Shown: one piece after another, positions 52,412 through 62,607 of the stretch
Position numbering within the stretch: the first letter of the stretch is position 1
Layout of the letters: each line of letters opens with the position of its first letter
NCBI RefSeq assembly: GCF_013304825.1
Contig: NZ_JAAWUO010000004.1
Location: 183,852 to 247,851, forward strand
DNA: 64,000 nucleotides
Direction of reading: 5' to 3'
Source of the DNA: Blautia schinkii
GTDB taxonomy: Bacteria; Bacillota; Clostridia; Lachnospirales; Lachnospiraceae
The notes under the pieces: model-generated
Seen by the model: the letters and a program-made list of their open reading frames with translations, nothing else
What the model was told of the DNA's origin: nothing
Database searches by the model: none
Position numbers and translations under genes: made by a program

Positions 52412-54520
52412 TTACCGACTTTCTGTGCTGTTTTCCCCACCGGAAGTCTCAGCTGCAGCTGTCTCTGCTGTGTCTGATTCTTCAGCCTCCGCTGTGTCAG
52501 AAGCATTTTTTTCACTGTCAAGCTTCCACCTGCTGTCAGAGAGCAGCGCATAAACCGCCCGGTCATGGCTCTTTGTCATGGCCTTTCTGGTGGAGCTGTT
52601 GCTTCGCTGTACTACCGAAAGCCTGTCAAAATCATCCAGTTCCTTTCCGGTAATAATCAGCTTGGTCGGATTCACATAAACCGTATCATACCACTCACCA
52701 TTAATCTTCACCTGGCTGGATGGCGTGAAATTGGTTCCCTGAATATAATAAGTATGGTCTGTTTCAGACACTACCTGGATAGACTCCAGAGTCGTATCGT
52801 AGATTCCCATGTGCATCTTTGTCCGCTCAAAAGGATTCTTTTCGTCATAGGTATACTGTTTTCCGTAGAGAAGATCATACTGCAGGGTTTCCAGATCCAC
52901 CTGATAATTCTTGGTGTTTCTTCTTGCCTGATGATATTTGAAAATATTTCCTTCATGGATACCTACACGGTCCATAACCTCTGCTGCCATCTGATATGCC
53001 GCAAGATTTTCTTTCTTTTTCTTAAGTCCGAAATTATCCCACATCACATACTCTGTCTGGAACAGATATTTGTTATCCACATCCTCCACAGTCAGTCCCA
53101 TGGTCGGCAGATGATCACCATACATAACCAGTACCACATCCTCCGGATAATCTGCCAGCCTGTCAGTCAGCTCTTTGACAAAATTATCCATCTCATGTAT
53201 CTGATTTACATAATACTCCCACTTATTGTTCAGCTCGTCAGTAGGTGCCCCGGAAACTGTGATCTCCGGATTTTCCAGCACCGGTTCTGAAGGATAATCT
53301 CCATGTCCCTGTACGGAAATAGTATATACATAATCAGGTCCTTCTGTGGAATCCAGGCACTTAACGATTTCATCCGTGAGAACACTGTCCTTAGTCCAGC
53401 CCAGCGGGTTCTTCTGATTTTCATCCTTCATGTACTCTGCAGAAGTAAAGGTATCAAATCCCAGATTAGGGAAAATACTTCTTCTTCCGTAGAAATTCGC
53501 CTCATTGTTATGTACTGCATGCGCAGTATAACCAAGATTTTTCAGAACATATGGTGCGCTCTCACAGGTAGTTTCCTTAAGAATACTCTTGTAAGGATAT
53601 TCCCCCGGCCCAAAATAATGAAGGCTCATTCCGGTAATGGACTCAAACTCCGTGTTGGCAGTTCCGGCTCCTACAGACGGAACCTTGTAATAACCGGAAG
53701 AATACTCCTCCATCAGTTTCCGAAAATTGGGGATAGGATCCTCAGAAATATCCAGATAATTGACAAGTGTAGGATCAAAAAAGGACTCCAGCTGTAAGAA
53801 CAGGATATTCGGATGACTTCCATCCTTTGTCGCAGGAAGATTCTCCTCTGTTTTCTCGATCCTGCTGATTTCTTTTTCGGAATAATCTCTCGGCGCACTG
53901 ATTCCGGTATTAAAGATCGTCGTTGCCAGACAGTAGGGATATCCGTAATCCTCATAAGCTATGGCAATATTTCCAAAATAATTGGAAAGTACTCTTTTTT
54001 CCAGAGCAAGCTGTGTGATTCCTCCAAAGGCAAGTATCCCGGCCAGAACCAGTGGAATATTCACCTTGTATTTCAGTTTGCCTCTGTACTTCGGCGATCT
54101 TATCAGTATGATCAGAAGGATAATAACCGCAAGCCCCAGAAAGACCGCACCTATGGTCATCTGGGTATGGGTCAGATATTTTTTTGCAATACTGAGACCA
54201 TCTGTCAGGTTCTTTACATCCGGTCCTGTAAACGGTGTGACACGGTTGAGAAGAAGCACACCGTTTACGATTCCCAGAAACAGCCATAAGCTGCCGATAA
54301 AAATGCGCCAGAAAATTCTCTTTCGGAAGAGATAAACAATCAGCATCGTCGTAAAGATAAACGCTGCATTATAAGCAAATACAAGCGGCTTTGTGGTCAT
54401 GTAGGTCCACGCCTCTGTGAACGAGTGCCTGCATATGGCCTCGATCACAAAGTACAGGACTGCACAGCCCAGAGCCTGAAGTATCAGCGAAATCTTATTG
54501 AAAAAGTTACACCACTTCAT
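52412..54520 (-). CDS. LTA synthase-like sulfatase family membrane protein
   Basis: 702 aa. Five N-terminal membrane helices (to about 175) precede an extracellular alkaline-phosphatase-superfamily domain (about 235-560). The nucleophile Thr is in GAGTANTEFESITG; HNNEANFYGRRSIFPNLGFD and MYGDHLPT carry further LtaS-type metal ligands. A beta-rich C-terminal domain (about 590-650, YYIQGTNFTPSSQVKINGEW) looks IPT-like, and an acidic Ala/Thr/Glu-rich tail ends the protein. It probably transfers phosphoglycerol to a surface polymer. The extra C-terminal part is unlike LtaS of S. aureus. It lies 15 nt after valS but is functionally separate. Confidence 0.87.
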   Translation of the reverse strand: MKWCNFFNKISLILQALGCAVLYFVIEAICRHSFTEAWTYMTTKPLVFAYNAAFIFTTMLIVYLFRKRIFWRIFIGSLWLFLGIVNGVLLLNRVTPFTGPDVKNLTDGLSIAKKYLTHTQMTIGAVFLGLAVIILLIILIRSPKYRGKLKYKVNIPLVLAGILAFGGITQLALEKRVLSNYFGNIAIAYEDYGYPYCLATTIFNTGISAPRDYSEKEISRIEKTEENLPATKDGSHPNILFLQLESFFDPTLVNYLDISEDPIPNFRKLMEEYSSGYYKVPSVGAGTANTEFESITGMSLHYFGPGEYPYKSILKETTCESAPYVLKNLGYTAHAVHNNEANFYGRRSIFPNLGFDTFTSAEYMKDENQKNPLGWTKDSVLTDEIVKCLDSTEGPDYVYTISVQGHGDYPSEPVLENPEITVSGAPTDELNNKWEYYVNQIHEMDNFVKELTDRLADYPEDVVLVMYGDHLPTMGLTVEDVDNKYLFQTEYVMWDNFGLKKKKENLAAYQMAAEVMDRVGIHEGNIFKYHQARRNTKNYQVDLETLQYDLLYGKQYTYDEKNPFERTKMHMGIYDTTLESIQVVSETDHTYYIQGTNFTPSSQVKINGEWYDTVYVNPTKLIITGKELDDFDRLSVVQRSNSSTRKAMTKSHDRAVYALLSDSRWKLDSEKNASDTAEAEESDTAETAAAETSGGENSTESR

Positions 54521-54535
54521 TAAAACACTCCTTCG

Positions 54536-57190
54536 TTATTTCACCATCTGTGTTAACTGCAGGTTCACTTTCTCTTTCATCTCTTTGTATTTTTCAAGTT
54601 TCTCCTTCTCTGCCTCTACCTTGGCTGCAGGTGCCTTGTTCACAAAATTCGGGTTGTTAAGCATTCCCTCGCAGCGTGCGATTTCTTTTGTAAGACGCTC
54701 CTGCTCTTTTGTGAGACGTTCGATCTCCTTTTCACGGTCGATCAGATCCTCCAGTGGCAGATATACCACACCGTCTGCCACAACGATGGAGACTGCATCC
54801 TCACCGATTCCGGCTTTATCCTGCTGCACATGGATCTCTTTTGCAAACGCAAGGTTTGTAAAGGATCTCTTGCAGGATTCAAAACGTGCACAGCAGTCTG
54901 CATCCTTGCCTACGATGTAGATATTTGTCTTTCTGTTCTGCGGAACATTCATCTCATTTCTGGTATTACGGATTCCACGAACAACTTCCTGGAAGCTTTC
55001 AACTGCTTTTTCAGCCTCTGTGAAATTCATCTCTTCTTTATATACCGGCCAGTCGGAGATCATAATGGACTCTTCCTCAGGAAGCAGTGTACAGTAGATC
55101 TCTTCAGTGATAAATGGCATAAACGGATGAAGAAGCTTCAGTCCCTGTGTCAGTGCTGTACGTAAGGTCCACAGAGCGTCATTGGCTGCTGCCGGATCTT
55201 CCTCTGCTTTCCACAGTCTTACTTTTGCCATCTCGATATACCAGTCACAAAGCTCATCCCACAGGAAGTCATAGACCTTCTGTACGGCGATTCCAAGCTC
55301 ATATTTATCCATGTTCTCAGTAACATCACGGATTACTGTGTTAAGTCTGGAAAGGATCCATTTATCCTCGTTGCAGAGTGCGTTCAGGTCTTTTGGCTCT
55401 GTTACCGTCTTTCCTTCCAGGTTCATCATAATGAAACGGGAAGCATTCCAGATCTTATTTGCAAAGTTACGGCTGGATTCTACACGCTCCCAGTAGAAAC
55501 GCATATCATTTCCAGGTGCATTACCTGTCATCAGTGTCAGACGAAGGGCATCTGCGCCGTATTTGTCGATAACCTCCAGCGGATCGATACCGTTTCCAAG
55601 AGACTTACTCATCTTACGTCCCTGTGAGTCACGTACCAGACCGTGGATCAGTACATGGTGGAACGGTGTCTCACCAGTCTGCTCCAGTGCGGAAAATACC
55701 ATACGGATAACCCAGAAGAAGATGATATCATATCCTGTTACCAGAACGTCTGTCGGATAGAAGTACTCAAGCTCCGGTGTCTTGTCCGGCCATCCAAGTG
55801 TGGAGAACGGCCACAGTGCGGAACTGAACCAGGTATCCAGAGTGTCCTCATCCTGATGCATATGTGTGCATCCGCATTTCGGGCATTTCTCCGGCATCTC
55901 TCTTCCAACCACCATCTCACCACACTCATCGCAGTAATAAGCCGGGATTCTGTGTCCCCACCAGAGCTGACGGGAAATGCACCAGTCACGGATGTTCTCC
56001 AGCCAGTGAAGATAAGTCTTGTCAAAGCGTGCCGGAACAAACTGAAGATTTCCGTCGTCCAGAGTCTTGATGGCTGCTTTTGCCATTTCATCCATTTTTA
56101 CAAACCACTGTGGTTTGATCATCGGCTCTACAGTTGTACCGCAGCGGTCATGTGTACCTACACTGTGGTTATGCGGAACAACTTTTACAAGAAGTCCCTG
56201 TGTTTTCAAATCCTCAACCATGGCCTTACGTGCCTCGTAACGGTCCATACCTGCGTATTTTCCGCCAAGGCTGTTGATTGTAGCGTCATCATTCAGGATA
56301 TTGATCTCCTCAAGATTATGACGGCGTCCCACCTCGAAATCGTTGGGGTCATGTGCCGGTGTGATCTTAACGCAGCCTGTTCCGAATTCCTTATCAACAT
56401 ATTCATCAGCAATAACCGGAATCTCTCTGTCTGTAAGCGGAAGCTTCAGCATCTTGCCTACGATATCTTTATATCTTTCATCCTCCGGATTTACAGCAAC
56501 TGCTGTGTCGCCGAGAAGTGTCTCAGGACGTGTGGTTGCAATCTCAACGAAACGACCTTCCTCACCTACGATGGGATAATTAATGTGCCAGAAAAATCCG
56601 TCCTGATCCTCATGTACAACCTCTGCATCAGAAATAGAGGTCTGGCATACAGGACACCAGTTGATGATCCTGGAGCCTTTGTAAATATAGCCTTTCTCAT
56701 AGAGACGGATAAATACCTCCTGAACAGCCTTGGAGCAGCCCTCATCCATGGTAAAGCGCTCACGCTCCCAGTCTGCAGATGCCCCCAGCTTTTTCAGCTG
56801 ATTAATGATCTTTCCGCCGTACTCCTCTTTCCATGCCCAGGCATGTTTCATAAATTCCTCACGGCCGATCTCGTTCTTGTCAATACCTTCCTTACGGAGC
56901 TTCTCTGTTACCTTAACCTCTGTAGCGATGGCTGCATGGTCAGTTCCCGGCTGCCAGAGAGCCTCATAGCCCTGCATTCTTTTGAAACGGATCAGAATAT
57001 CCTGCATGGTCTCATCCAGTGCATGGCCCATATGCAGCTGTCCGGTTACATTGGGCGGCGGCATTACAATTGTGAAAGGTTTTTTGTCCGGATTAACTTT
57101 TGCATGGAAGTATCCGTTGTCCATCCATTTTTTGTACAGACGATCCTCAATACCTTTGGGATCATAAGTCTTTGCAAGTTCTTTGCTCAT
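54536..57190 (-). CDS. valS: Valyl-tRNA synthetase
   Basis: With the ATG at 57190 (GGAGG) the protein is 884 aa. The class I motifs are HMGH at 53-56 ([16 protein letters not shown]) and [14 protein letters not shown] around residue 530. The editing domain lies between, and a C-terminal coiled coil ([31 protein letters not shown]) is the ValRS tRNA-binding arm. A valine T-box leader precedes it. Confidence 0.97.
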   Translation of the reverse strand: MSKELAKTYDPKGIEDRLYKKWMDNGYFHAKVNPDKKPFTIVMPPPNVTGQLHMGHALDETMQDILIRFKRMQGYEALWQPGTDHAAIATEVKVTEKLRKEGIDKNEIGREEFMKHAWAWKEEYGGKIINQLKKLGASADWERERFTMDEGCSKAVQEVFIRLYEKGYIYKGSRIINWCPVCQTSISDAEVVHEDQDGFFWHINYPIVGEEGRFVEIATTRPETLLGDTAVAVNPEDERYKDIVGKMLKLPLTDREIPVIADEYVDKEFGTGCVKITPAHDPNDFEVGRRHNLEEINILNDDATINSLGGKYAGMDRYEARKAMVEDLKTQGLLVKVVPHNHSVGTHDRCGTTVEPMIKPQWFVKMDEMAKAAIKTLDDGNLQFVPARFDKTYLHWLENIRDWCISRQLWWGHRIPAYYCDECGEMVVGREMPEKCPKCGCTHMHQDEDTLDTWFSSALWPFSTLGWPDKTPELEYFYPTDVLVTGYDIIFFWVIRMVFSALEQTGETPFHHVLIHGLVRDSQGRKMSKSLGNGIDPLEVIDKYGADALRLTLMTGNAPGNDMRFYWERVESSRNFANKIWNASRFIMMNLEGKTVTEPKDLNALCNEDKWILSRLNTVIRDVTENMDKYELGIAVQKVYDFLWDELCDWYIEMAKVRLWKAEEDPAAANDALWTLRTALTQGLKLLHPFMPFITEEIYCTLLPEEESIMISDWPVYKEEMNFTEAEKAVESFQEVVRGIRNTRNEMNVPQNRKTNIYIVGKDADCCARFESCKRSFTNLAFAKEIHVQQDKAGIGEDAVSIVVADGVVYLPLEDLIDREKEIERLTKEQERLTKEIARCEGMLNNPNFVNKAPAAKVEAEKEKLEKYKEMKEKVNLQLTQMVK

Positions 57191-57281
57191 GTTTTCCTCC
57201 TGAATCTTTCTTGGAATCAAGCTGTCTTTCTGACAGCCTTTTCTGATTATGGGAGCTTTGAACACTCCTGTTTTCTGCAAG

Positions 57282-57603
57282 AAAAAGCACGCCCTCCACA
57301 CGGGAATCCAAAAAACTCCTGTGCGAAGGGCGATCATTCTCGCGGTACCACCTTCATTATCCGGGAAAAATGTCTTATATTTTATTCCCATCTATCTCTT
57401 ATCCCTTAACGCGGGATACGTGAAAACCTACGCAACAGCATCTGCATCTGTTCTGCATTTCTGCCTTCAGTCTCCCGGCTCCTAAGCTACCTTCTGCAGT
57501 CTTCCATCTGAAAATGCCTTCCAGCCTGCGCTTCTCCCGCGTCCGTGCATCTCTCTCTGTCAGCGTAGACCTGCATACTCCTCTTATTCAACGCCTTTAC
57601 CAT
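57282..57603 (-). promoter_or_regulatory. T-box leader of valS
   Basis: On the minus strand AATGAAGGTGGTACCGCG (57341-57358) is the T-box antiterminator sequence. A terminator, CGCCCT/AGGGCG (57290-57332), is followed by a U-run (57282-57286). In stem I, GAA-G-GTA-GC after an AGTA motif suggests GTA as the valine specifier codon. Uncharged tRNA-Val should pair and permit read-through into valS. Confidence 0.92.
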
Positions 57604-57609
57604 GTTCCT

Positions 57610-57638
57610 ACTATAATGAAATTTTCTTTTTTTGTCAA
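57610..57638 (-). promoter_or_regulatory. Promoter of the valS T-box transcript
   Basis: On the minus strand TTGACA (57633-57638), 17 nt and TATAGT (57610-57615), a near-consensus promoter. Confidence 0.85.
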
Positions 57639-57708
57639 GACAAAGGCCTGCTTTTCCTGGGATTTCACATATTTCCAGATACAAGTACCTTTCTGGCATT
57701 TTAATATT

Positions 57709-60700
57709 TTATTCCACGCTCTTCAGTGACTCTACCATATTGATCTTTTTCAGCTTAAAATGCATTACCATATTTACAAACATGGAGAATCCAAATGTAA
57801 TGATCCCACTGTAGACAAAGCTTATTGGCTTGATATTTCTTCCAAACATCACCGCATCTACCTCAACGGTTGTGATCACATACCGGTGAAGGAGGATTCC
57901 GAATACTGCACCTGCCAGGATCCCTATAAAGGACAGCAGGATATTTTCCCGGAATACATACTGGGAAACCTCGCCATCATAAAATCCCAGGACCTTCAAT
58001 GTTGCAAGCTCTCTCTGACGCTCTGTGATATTGATGTTGTTCAGATTATACAGTACCACAAATGCCAGCATTCCGGCAGAAATGATCAGGACCCAGATCA
58101 CCGCTCCAAGGGAGCCCAGCATTCGCTCTACCTGACCGGCCGTGCTGCTTGTATAGCTGATACTTAAAGCTGCCGGATATTTCAGGATCTCATTTCCAAG
58201 AGTCTCCAGATCACTGCCTGCATCTTCTTTCATAGTATATACTGTACTTGAATACTCCGGTTTCTCCCCGAATGTTTTTTCATAGCAGGATGGGGTCATG
58301 TAAACATAATGTCCCATATAGTTCTCTGTGATAGCAGTGATCTTTACTTTATACTTTCTGTTGTCTTTCTCCAGGGCAATCTCGTCTCCTGCTTTCACAC
58401 CGATAAGAGAAGCTGTTTTTTCACAGATCACGGCTCCGTCATCGGTAAGCTCATACTGCTCGTGGGACTTTCGGTCACGTAACGTTACATCCTCTTTAAA
58501 ATTTTCCGTATTTTCCGGAACATACACATAGATACTGACACTTCCCTTTTCTTTTGGTGCCGTCATCTTGGTGAGCTGCACACGAGTATAGTGATCGATC
58601 TCGCTGTTTCCGTCCAGGAATTTCAGAAGTTCCTTTTTCTGGCTCTGTGTAGCATCATCATCGTTGATCACCATGGCATCATAGTGCTGGATCTGGTCAT
58701 ACTGGAGAAGCGCAATATCCATGATCGAATCGTAAAGTCCGAATCCTACAAGCATCAGTCCCATGCTTCCTGCAATTCCGAAAATAGTCATAAAGAGTCG
58801 CTTCTTATAACGAAAAAGATTTCGCATGGACGATTTCCAGGAAAAGCTCAGATGCTTCCATATAAAGCCGATCCGCTCAATAAGTATCCGTTTTCCCTCT
58901 TTTGGTGCAGGCGGACGCATCAGGGATGCCGGTGTTTCTGCCAGAGTTTTTGCGCTGGAAAAAAGTGTTGCACCCATAGTACAGATCACCGCTGCTCCGG
59001 AAGCGATCAGTGCATAGTGCATTTCATAATTCAGCTGCATGTGATCACCAATATTCCAGTACATGATCCCATATGCCTGGATAATGATAAACGGAAGAAC
59101 CTTTTCTCCGAAAAGAATACCCACGATGCTGCCTCCTGCTGTTGCAAGGAAGGCATAACAGAGATATTTGGATGCAATAGATATTTTTCCGTAGCCCAAT
59201 GCTTTCATGGTTCCGATCTGGGTTCGCTGCTCCTCAACCATTCGTGTCATTGTGGTAAGACTGATCAGAGCCGCTACAAGGAAGAATATCATCGGGAAAA
59301 CTTTTCCGATGTTTTTCAGCCGCTCTGCGTTATCACCAAAATCCGAATATTCCGGAAGGTCATTGCGGTCTGTGATGATCCACTCCGGTGTTTCAATATC
59401 ATCTACCTCTTTCTGGGCATCCTCGATCTTCTGCCGGGCTTCCGCAATTTTGTCATCGGCCTTTTTTTTGCCGTCCTGATATTCTTTCTTTCCATCGGAA
59501 AGCTTCTTTTTTGCGTCCTCCAGATCTTTTTTGGCGTCTTTTAATTTCTGTTCGTTTTCTTGGATCTCTTTTTCACCATCCAGGATTTTCTGTTCATTTG
59601 CATCCAGTTCAGCCTGACTGCTGGTAAGCTTTTCCGTATTTGCCTGGATCTCTGCCTGTCCTGCATTTAACTGGGCCTGTTTTTCCTCCAGCTGCTGTCT
59701 TCCGGAACCTAACTGGGCTTTGGCAGCGTCAAGCTGGCTCTGACCGTCATCAAGAGCTGCCTGATTGGTCTCGATTTCTTCTTTGGCTGCAGAAAGCTCT
59801 GTTTTCTTTGCCTCCAGTTCTTTTTTTCCTTTATCCAGTTCTTCCTGGCCTGCGTTCAGCTGTGTCTCTGTCCCGGAAAGTGTCTCTTCCTGTTCTTCGA
59901 TCTGACTGAAGCCCTCATTGATCTGAGTGAGGCTGCTCTCCAGTTCAGCCCGGGTCTGGGCCAGCTCTGATTTTTTTGCTGTAAGCTCAGCCTGCGCCCC
60001 GTCGATCTGCGCCTGACCGGAATTTATCTGTTCTTCCATTGCACTGATCTGGTCATTTAATGTCTGGATCTGCGCGGAAAGCTCCGCCAGCTCTTCCTCG
60101 GTTTTTCCTGCTTCCGCACCGGCGTCATACTGAGCCTGCAGCTCCGCCACCTGACTGCTTAATGTCTCTTTCTGGCTGGTCAGTTCATCCAGCTGTGCCT
60201 GCTGCCCGGAAAGGGCTTCTTCACTGGAACTGATCTGGGCTTCGCCCTCGGAAATCTGTGCAAGCCCTGCCTCACACTGTTCTTTCTGACTGGTGAGAGA
60301 TGCCTTTGTTTCTCTAATCGTATTTTTTCCGGCTTCCAGCTGTTCTCTTCCGGTGTCAAGCTCAGCCTGTTTGCTTTCCAGTGTTTTTTCCGCTTCCCGG
60401 AGCTGAGCCTCACCGTCACTTACCTGCTTTTTTGCATCAGTCAGCTGTTCGTATCCGGCAGTCAGCTCTGACTGCTTTTCATTTATCTGTGCTTCGGAGT
60501 TGACAAGCTGTGATCTGGCAGCATTTAACTGGGCCATCCCGTCTTCCACCTGCTGCTTTGCACTGTTAAGCTGAGACCATCCATCTGCGATCTGCTGTCT
60601 GCCGTCTGCAAGCTGCTGTTTTCCATCGATCAGCTCCTTTTTTGCATCATTGAGCTGCTGTTTTCCATCTTCGTACTCTTTTTTTCCATCATCATACTCT

Positions 60701-61566
60701 TTCTGTCCATCATCCAGCTTTTTCTTCGCATCGCCAAGCTTTTCCTCTGATTCCCTCTTTCCATCCTCAAGCTCTTTTCTGGCATCATCCAGCTTTTCAT
60801 TGGCTTCTGCGACGACCTCATCGTAGCGCAGACTGCACTGCTCTTTTTCGATGCCTTCCACACGCTTCCGTATCTTTTTAATAAGATTGTCGTAGGCATC
60901 GGTATAGCTGATCACATCCCCGGATTCATGAACCATAATATAGATCTGGGTAAAAGCCTCCTGATCAAAATCCTCCGGAAGGATGTATCCGAAACCGCTG
61001 ATCTCACCTGACCCAAGAGTCGTATTTCCTCTGTTAAACGAAATATAAAGAGGGCTGCTTCCGATTCCCACAACTGTATAGGTTGTCTTTTTCAGAAGTT
61101 CACTGTCTCCATCCTCACTGACAGATATGGTATCCCCGATTTTATAGCCACGGTTCTTTGCAAATGGCTTGTCCAGAAAAATCTCGCCGCTTTTTTCCGG
61201 TATCCTTCCTTCATCTGCTGTGAGCAGATTAAAATTGCTGCTGATGGATTCCAGATGAAGAACCTTCCTGGCATCGTCCTCTCCACTCATAACATCCGTA
61301 GAGTAACCACCCTCAGCCAGCTCTATACCGTCAATGTCTGATACCGCTTTTACATCACGCTGGGTCAGTCCCAGTGTTCCCTGAATCTTCAGATCCATCA
61401 GCTTTGCCGCTTCATAATAGGCATCTCCGGAATATCTCATATCCGGAGAAGACGCCTGGATCCCGGAAAAAAATGCAACGCCCAATGCCACGATCAGAAA
61501 GATCGAGATAAAACGTGCTTTACTTTTCCGGATCTCCATCCAGAAATCTTTGTGTAATGCTTTCAT
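57709..61566 (-). CDS. FtsX-like ABC transporter permease with about 480 residues of extracellular coiled coil
   Basis: 1285 aa from ATG 61566 (AGGTGACGG). TM1 lies at about 16-36, then a MacB-like domain (about 40-240). From about 245 to 725 there is an uninterrupted charged, Gln/Glu/Lys-rich coiled coil whose heptads often carry Gly (DGKQQLNDAKKELIDGKQQLADG-type spacing, LNAGQEELDKGKKEL). Two FtsX domains with about seven further membrane helices follow (FFLVAALISLTTMTRMVEEQRTQIGTMKALGYG and GQLATLKVLG-type QRELATLKVLGFYDGE). Similar Gly-heptads occur in YhgE/Pip and EsaA-like envelope proteins. The coil could span the peptidoglycan. It is 8 nt downstream of its ATPase gene. Confidence 0.88.
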   Translation of the reverse strand: MKALHKDFWMEIRKSKARFISIFLIVALGVAFFSGIQASSPDMRYSGDAYYEAAKLMDLKIQGTLGLTQRDVKAVSDIDGIELAEGGYSTDVMSGEDDARKVLHLESISSNFNLLTADEGRIPEKSGEIFLDKPFAKNRGYKIGDTISVSEDGDSELLKKTTYTVVGIGSSPLYISFNRGNTTLGSGEISGFGYILPEDFDQEAFTQIYIMVHESGDVISYTDAYDNLIKKIRKRVEGIEKEQCSLRYDEVVAEANEKLDDARKELEDGKRESEEKLGDAKKKLDDGQKEYDDGKKEYEDGKQQLNDAKKELIDGKQQLADGRQQIADGWSQLNSAKQQVEDGMAQLNAARSQLVNSEAQINEKQSELTAGYEQLTDAKKQVSDGEAQLREAEKTLESKQAELDTGREQLEAGKNTIRETKASLTSQKEQCEAGLAQISEGEAQISSSEEALSGQQAQLDELTSQKETLSSQVAELQAQYDAGAEAGKTEEELAELSAQIQTLNDQISAMEEQINSGQAQIDGAQAELTAKKSELAQTRAELESSLTQINEGFSQIEEQEETLSGTETQLNAGQEELDKGKKELEAKKTELSAAKEEIETNQAALDDGQSQLDAAKAQLGSGRQQLEEKQAQLNAGQAEIQANTEKLTSSQAELDANEQKILDGEKEIQENEQKLKDAKKDLEDAKKKLSDGKKEYQDGKKKADDKIAEARQKIEDAQKEVDDIETPEWIITDRNDLPEYSDFGDNAERLKNIGKVFPMIFFLVAALISLTTMTRMVEEQRTQIGTMKALGYGKISIASKYLCYAFLATAGGSIVGILFGEKVLPFIIIQAYGIMYWNIGDHMQLNYEMHYALIASGAAVICTMGATLFSSAKTLAETPASLMRPPAPKEGKRILIERIGFIWKHLSFSWKSSMRNLFRYKKRLFMTIFGIAGSMGLMLVGFGLYDSIMDIALLQYDQIQHYDAMVINDDDATQSQKKELLKFLDGNSEIDHYTRVQLTKMTAPKEKGSVSIYVYVPENTENFKEDVTLRDRKSHEQYELTDDGAVICEKTASLIGVKAGDEIALEKDNRKYKVKITAITENYMGHYVYMTPSCYEKTFGEKPEYSSTVYTMKEDAGSDLETLGNEILKYPAALSISYTSSTAGQVERMLGSLGAVIWVLIISAGMLAFVVLYNLNNINITERQRELATLKVLGFYDGEVSQYVFRENILLSFIGILAGAVFGILLHRYVITTVEVDAVMFGRNIKPISFVYSGIITFGFSMFVNMVMHFKLKKINMVESLKSVE

Positions 61567-61574
61567 TCCGTCAC

Positions 61575-62288
61575 CTACCATTCAATTTCTTCCACTGGTG
61601 TGGGATGTGCATTTTCGGTCATCCTGGAAACCTTGCCGTTTTTGATCTTGATCACACGGTCAGCCATAGGTGTCAGTGCAGAGTTGTGGGTAATGACAAT
61701 GACAGTCATGCCTCGTTCCCTGCAGGTATCCTGAAGAAGCTTCAGGATTGACTTGCCGGTCTGATAATCCAGCGCTCCTGTAGGTTCATCACAGAGCAGA
61801 AGCTTGGGATTCTTTGCCAGAGCTCTGGCTATGGAAACTCTCTGCTGCTCACCGCCGGAAAGCTGTGCCGGAAAGTTGGTCAGCCTCTCCTTCAATCCTA
61901 CTTCCTCCAAAACCGTCCTGGCATCCAGAGGATCCTTACAGATCTGAAGAGCAAGCTCCACATTCTCCAGTGCAGTCAAATTTGGCACCAGATTATAAAA
62001 CTGGAATACAAAGCCAATATCCTCACGCCGGTATCCGGTCAGCTGCCGGTCTGTATATTTTGCGATATTTTTCCCATCGATCCAGACATTGCCGGATGTA
62101 GCTTTATCCATTCCGCCCAGGATATTCAACACCGTTGTCTTTCCGGCACCGCTGGGTCCTACCACAACTACAAATTCTCCTTTTTTTATCCGGAAGCTGA
62201 TCTCATCCACCGCTATGATCTTCACTTCTTTTGAGCCATAGATTTTGGATACATTTTCCAGCTTCACATAATCTTCCGTATGCTCCAT
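61575..62288 (-). CDS. MacB/LolD-like ABC transporter ATPase
   Basis: The second Met (62288) is chosen because GGAGG is 6 nt away, giving 237 aa. Walker [11 protein letters not shown]-loop VFQFYNLV, signature LSGGEQQRV, Walker [13 protein letters not shown] and the switch His in VIVITHN are intact. It powers the FtsX-like permease encoded next. The promoter and a palindromic operator lie about 110-165 nt upstream. Confidence 0.95.
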   Translation of the reverse strand: MEHTEDYVKLENVSKIYGSKEVKIIAVDEISFRIKKGEFVVVVGPSGAGKTTVLNILGGMDKATSGNVWIDGKNIAKYTDRQLTGYRREDIGFVFQFYNLVPNLTALENVELALQICKDPLDARTVLEEVGLKERLTNFPAQLSGGEQQRVSIARALAKNPKLLLCDEPTGALDYQTGKSILKLLQDTCRERGMTVIVITHNSALTPMADRVIKIKNGKVSRMTENAHPTPVEEIEW

Positions 62289-62321
62289 TCTCATCCTCCT
62301 CTTTGCTCTCTCTATAATTTC

Positions 62322-62358
62322 AGGGGGCTTTTACTTGCCCCCTTTTTATTCCCCGCCT
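62322..62358 (+). terminator. Plus-strand terminator-like hairpin in the ABC leader region
   Basis: AGGGGGC pairs with GCCCCCT around TTTTACTT, followed by TTTTATT on the plus strand. It lies in front of the minus-strand ABC genes where no plus gene ends, so it would stop antisense transcription or form a leader hairpin. The 319-bp gap 62289-62607 holds this, the operator, and the two promoters below. Confidence 0.5.
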
Positions 62359-62398
62359 CAATATCACAGCTGTTTGGTAATATCCCTTCATCTGTAAT

Positions 62399-62432
62399 CG
62401 ATATGTCTGTAAATATATTTATAAGTATATCG
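62399..62432. promoter_or_regulatory. Palindromic operator over the ABC promoter
   Basis: CGATAT-5 nt-TAAATATATTTA-5 nt-ATATCG is symmetrical, with a 12-nt perfect centre and matching 6-nt outer arms. The right side overlaps the -10 box, which fits repression by a dimer of a TetR/MarR/PadR-like protein not encoded in the window. Confidence 0.55.
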
Positions 62433-62452
62433 GTTCTTCATTCAAAATGCAA
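62424..62452 (-). promoter_or_regulatory. Promoter of the ABC transporter operon
   Basis: On the minus strand TTGCAT (62447-62452), 17 nt and TATACT (62424-62429), followed by a ~135-nt leader. Confidence 0.7.
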
Positions 62453-62498
62453 TTTCTACTTATATTTTACAAAGATTTTTCATTCCTGCGCATTTGTA

Positions 62499-62520
62499 TT
62501 TTACATTTCTTTTCTATAAT
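62499..62520 (+). promoter_or_regulatory. Promoter of the small membrane protein gene
   Basis: TATAAT at 62515-62520 with a weak -35 (TTTGTA) 16 nt upstream. The start codon is about 90 nt downstream. Confidence 0.4.
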
Positions 62521-62607
62521 ACAGACAGATAAAGGAAATCAATATTATGGCTGACTGTTGCTGACAACAGCAGAAGTATAATTCCATCAAAATGGGAGGA
62601 ATGGATT

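Noticed and set aside
55643..57409. 588-codon open frame on the plus strand
   Set aside because: It is antisense to valS over its whole length; valS has all catalytic motifs. The frame has no ribosome-binding site and no recognisable domain.
59391..60831. Possible tandem DNA repeat inside the ABC permease gene
   Set aside because: The repetition is a protein heptad pattern. Individual 21-bp units differ in sequence, so it is not a recent tandem DNA duplication.
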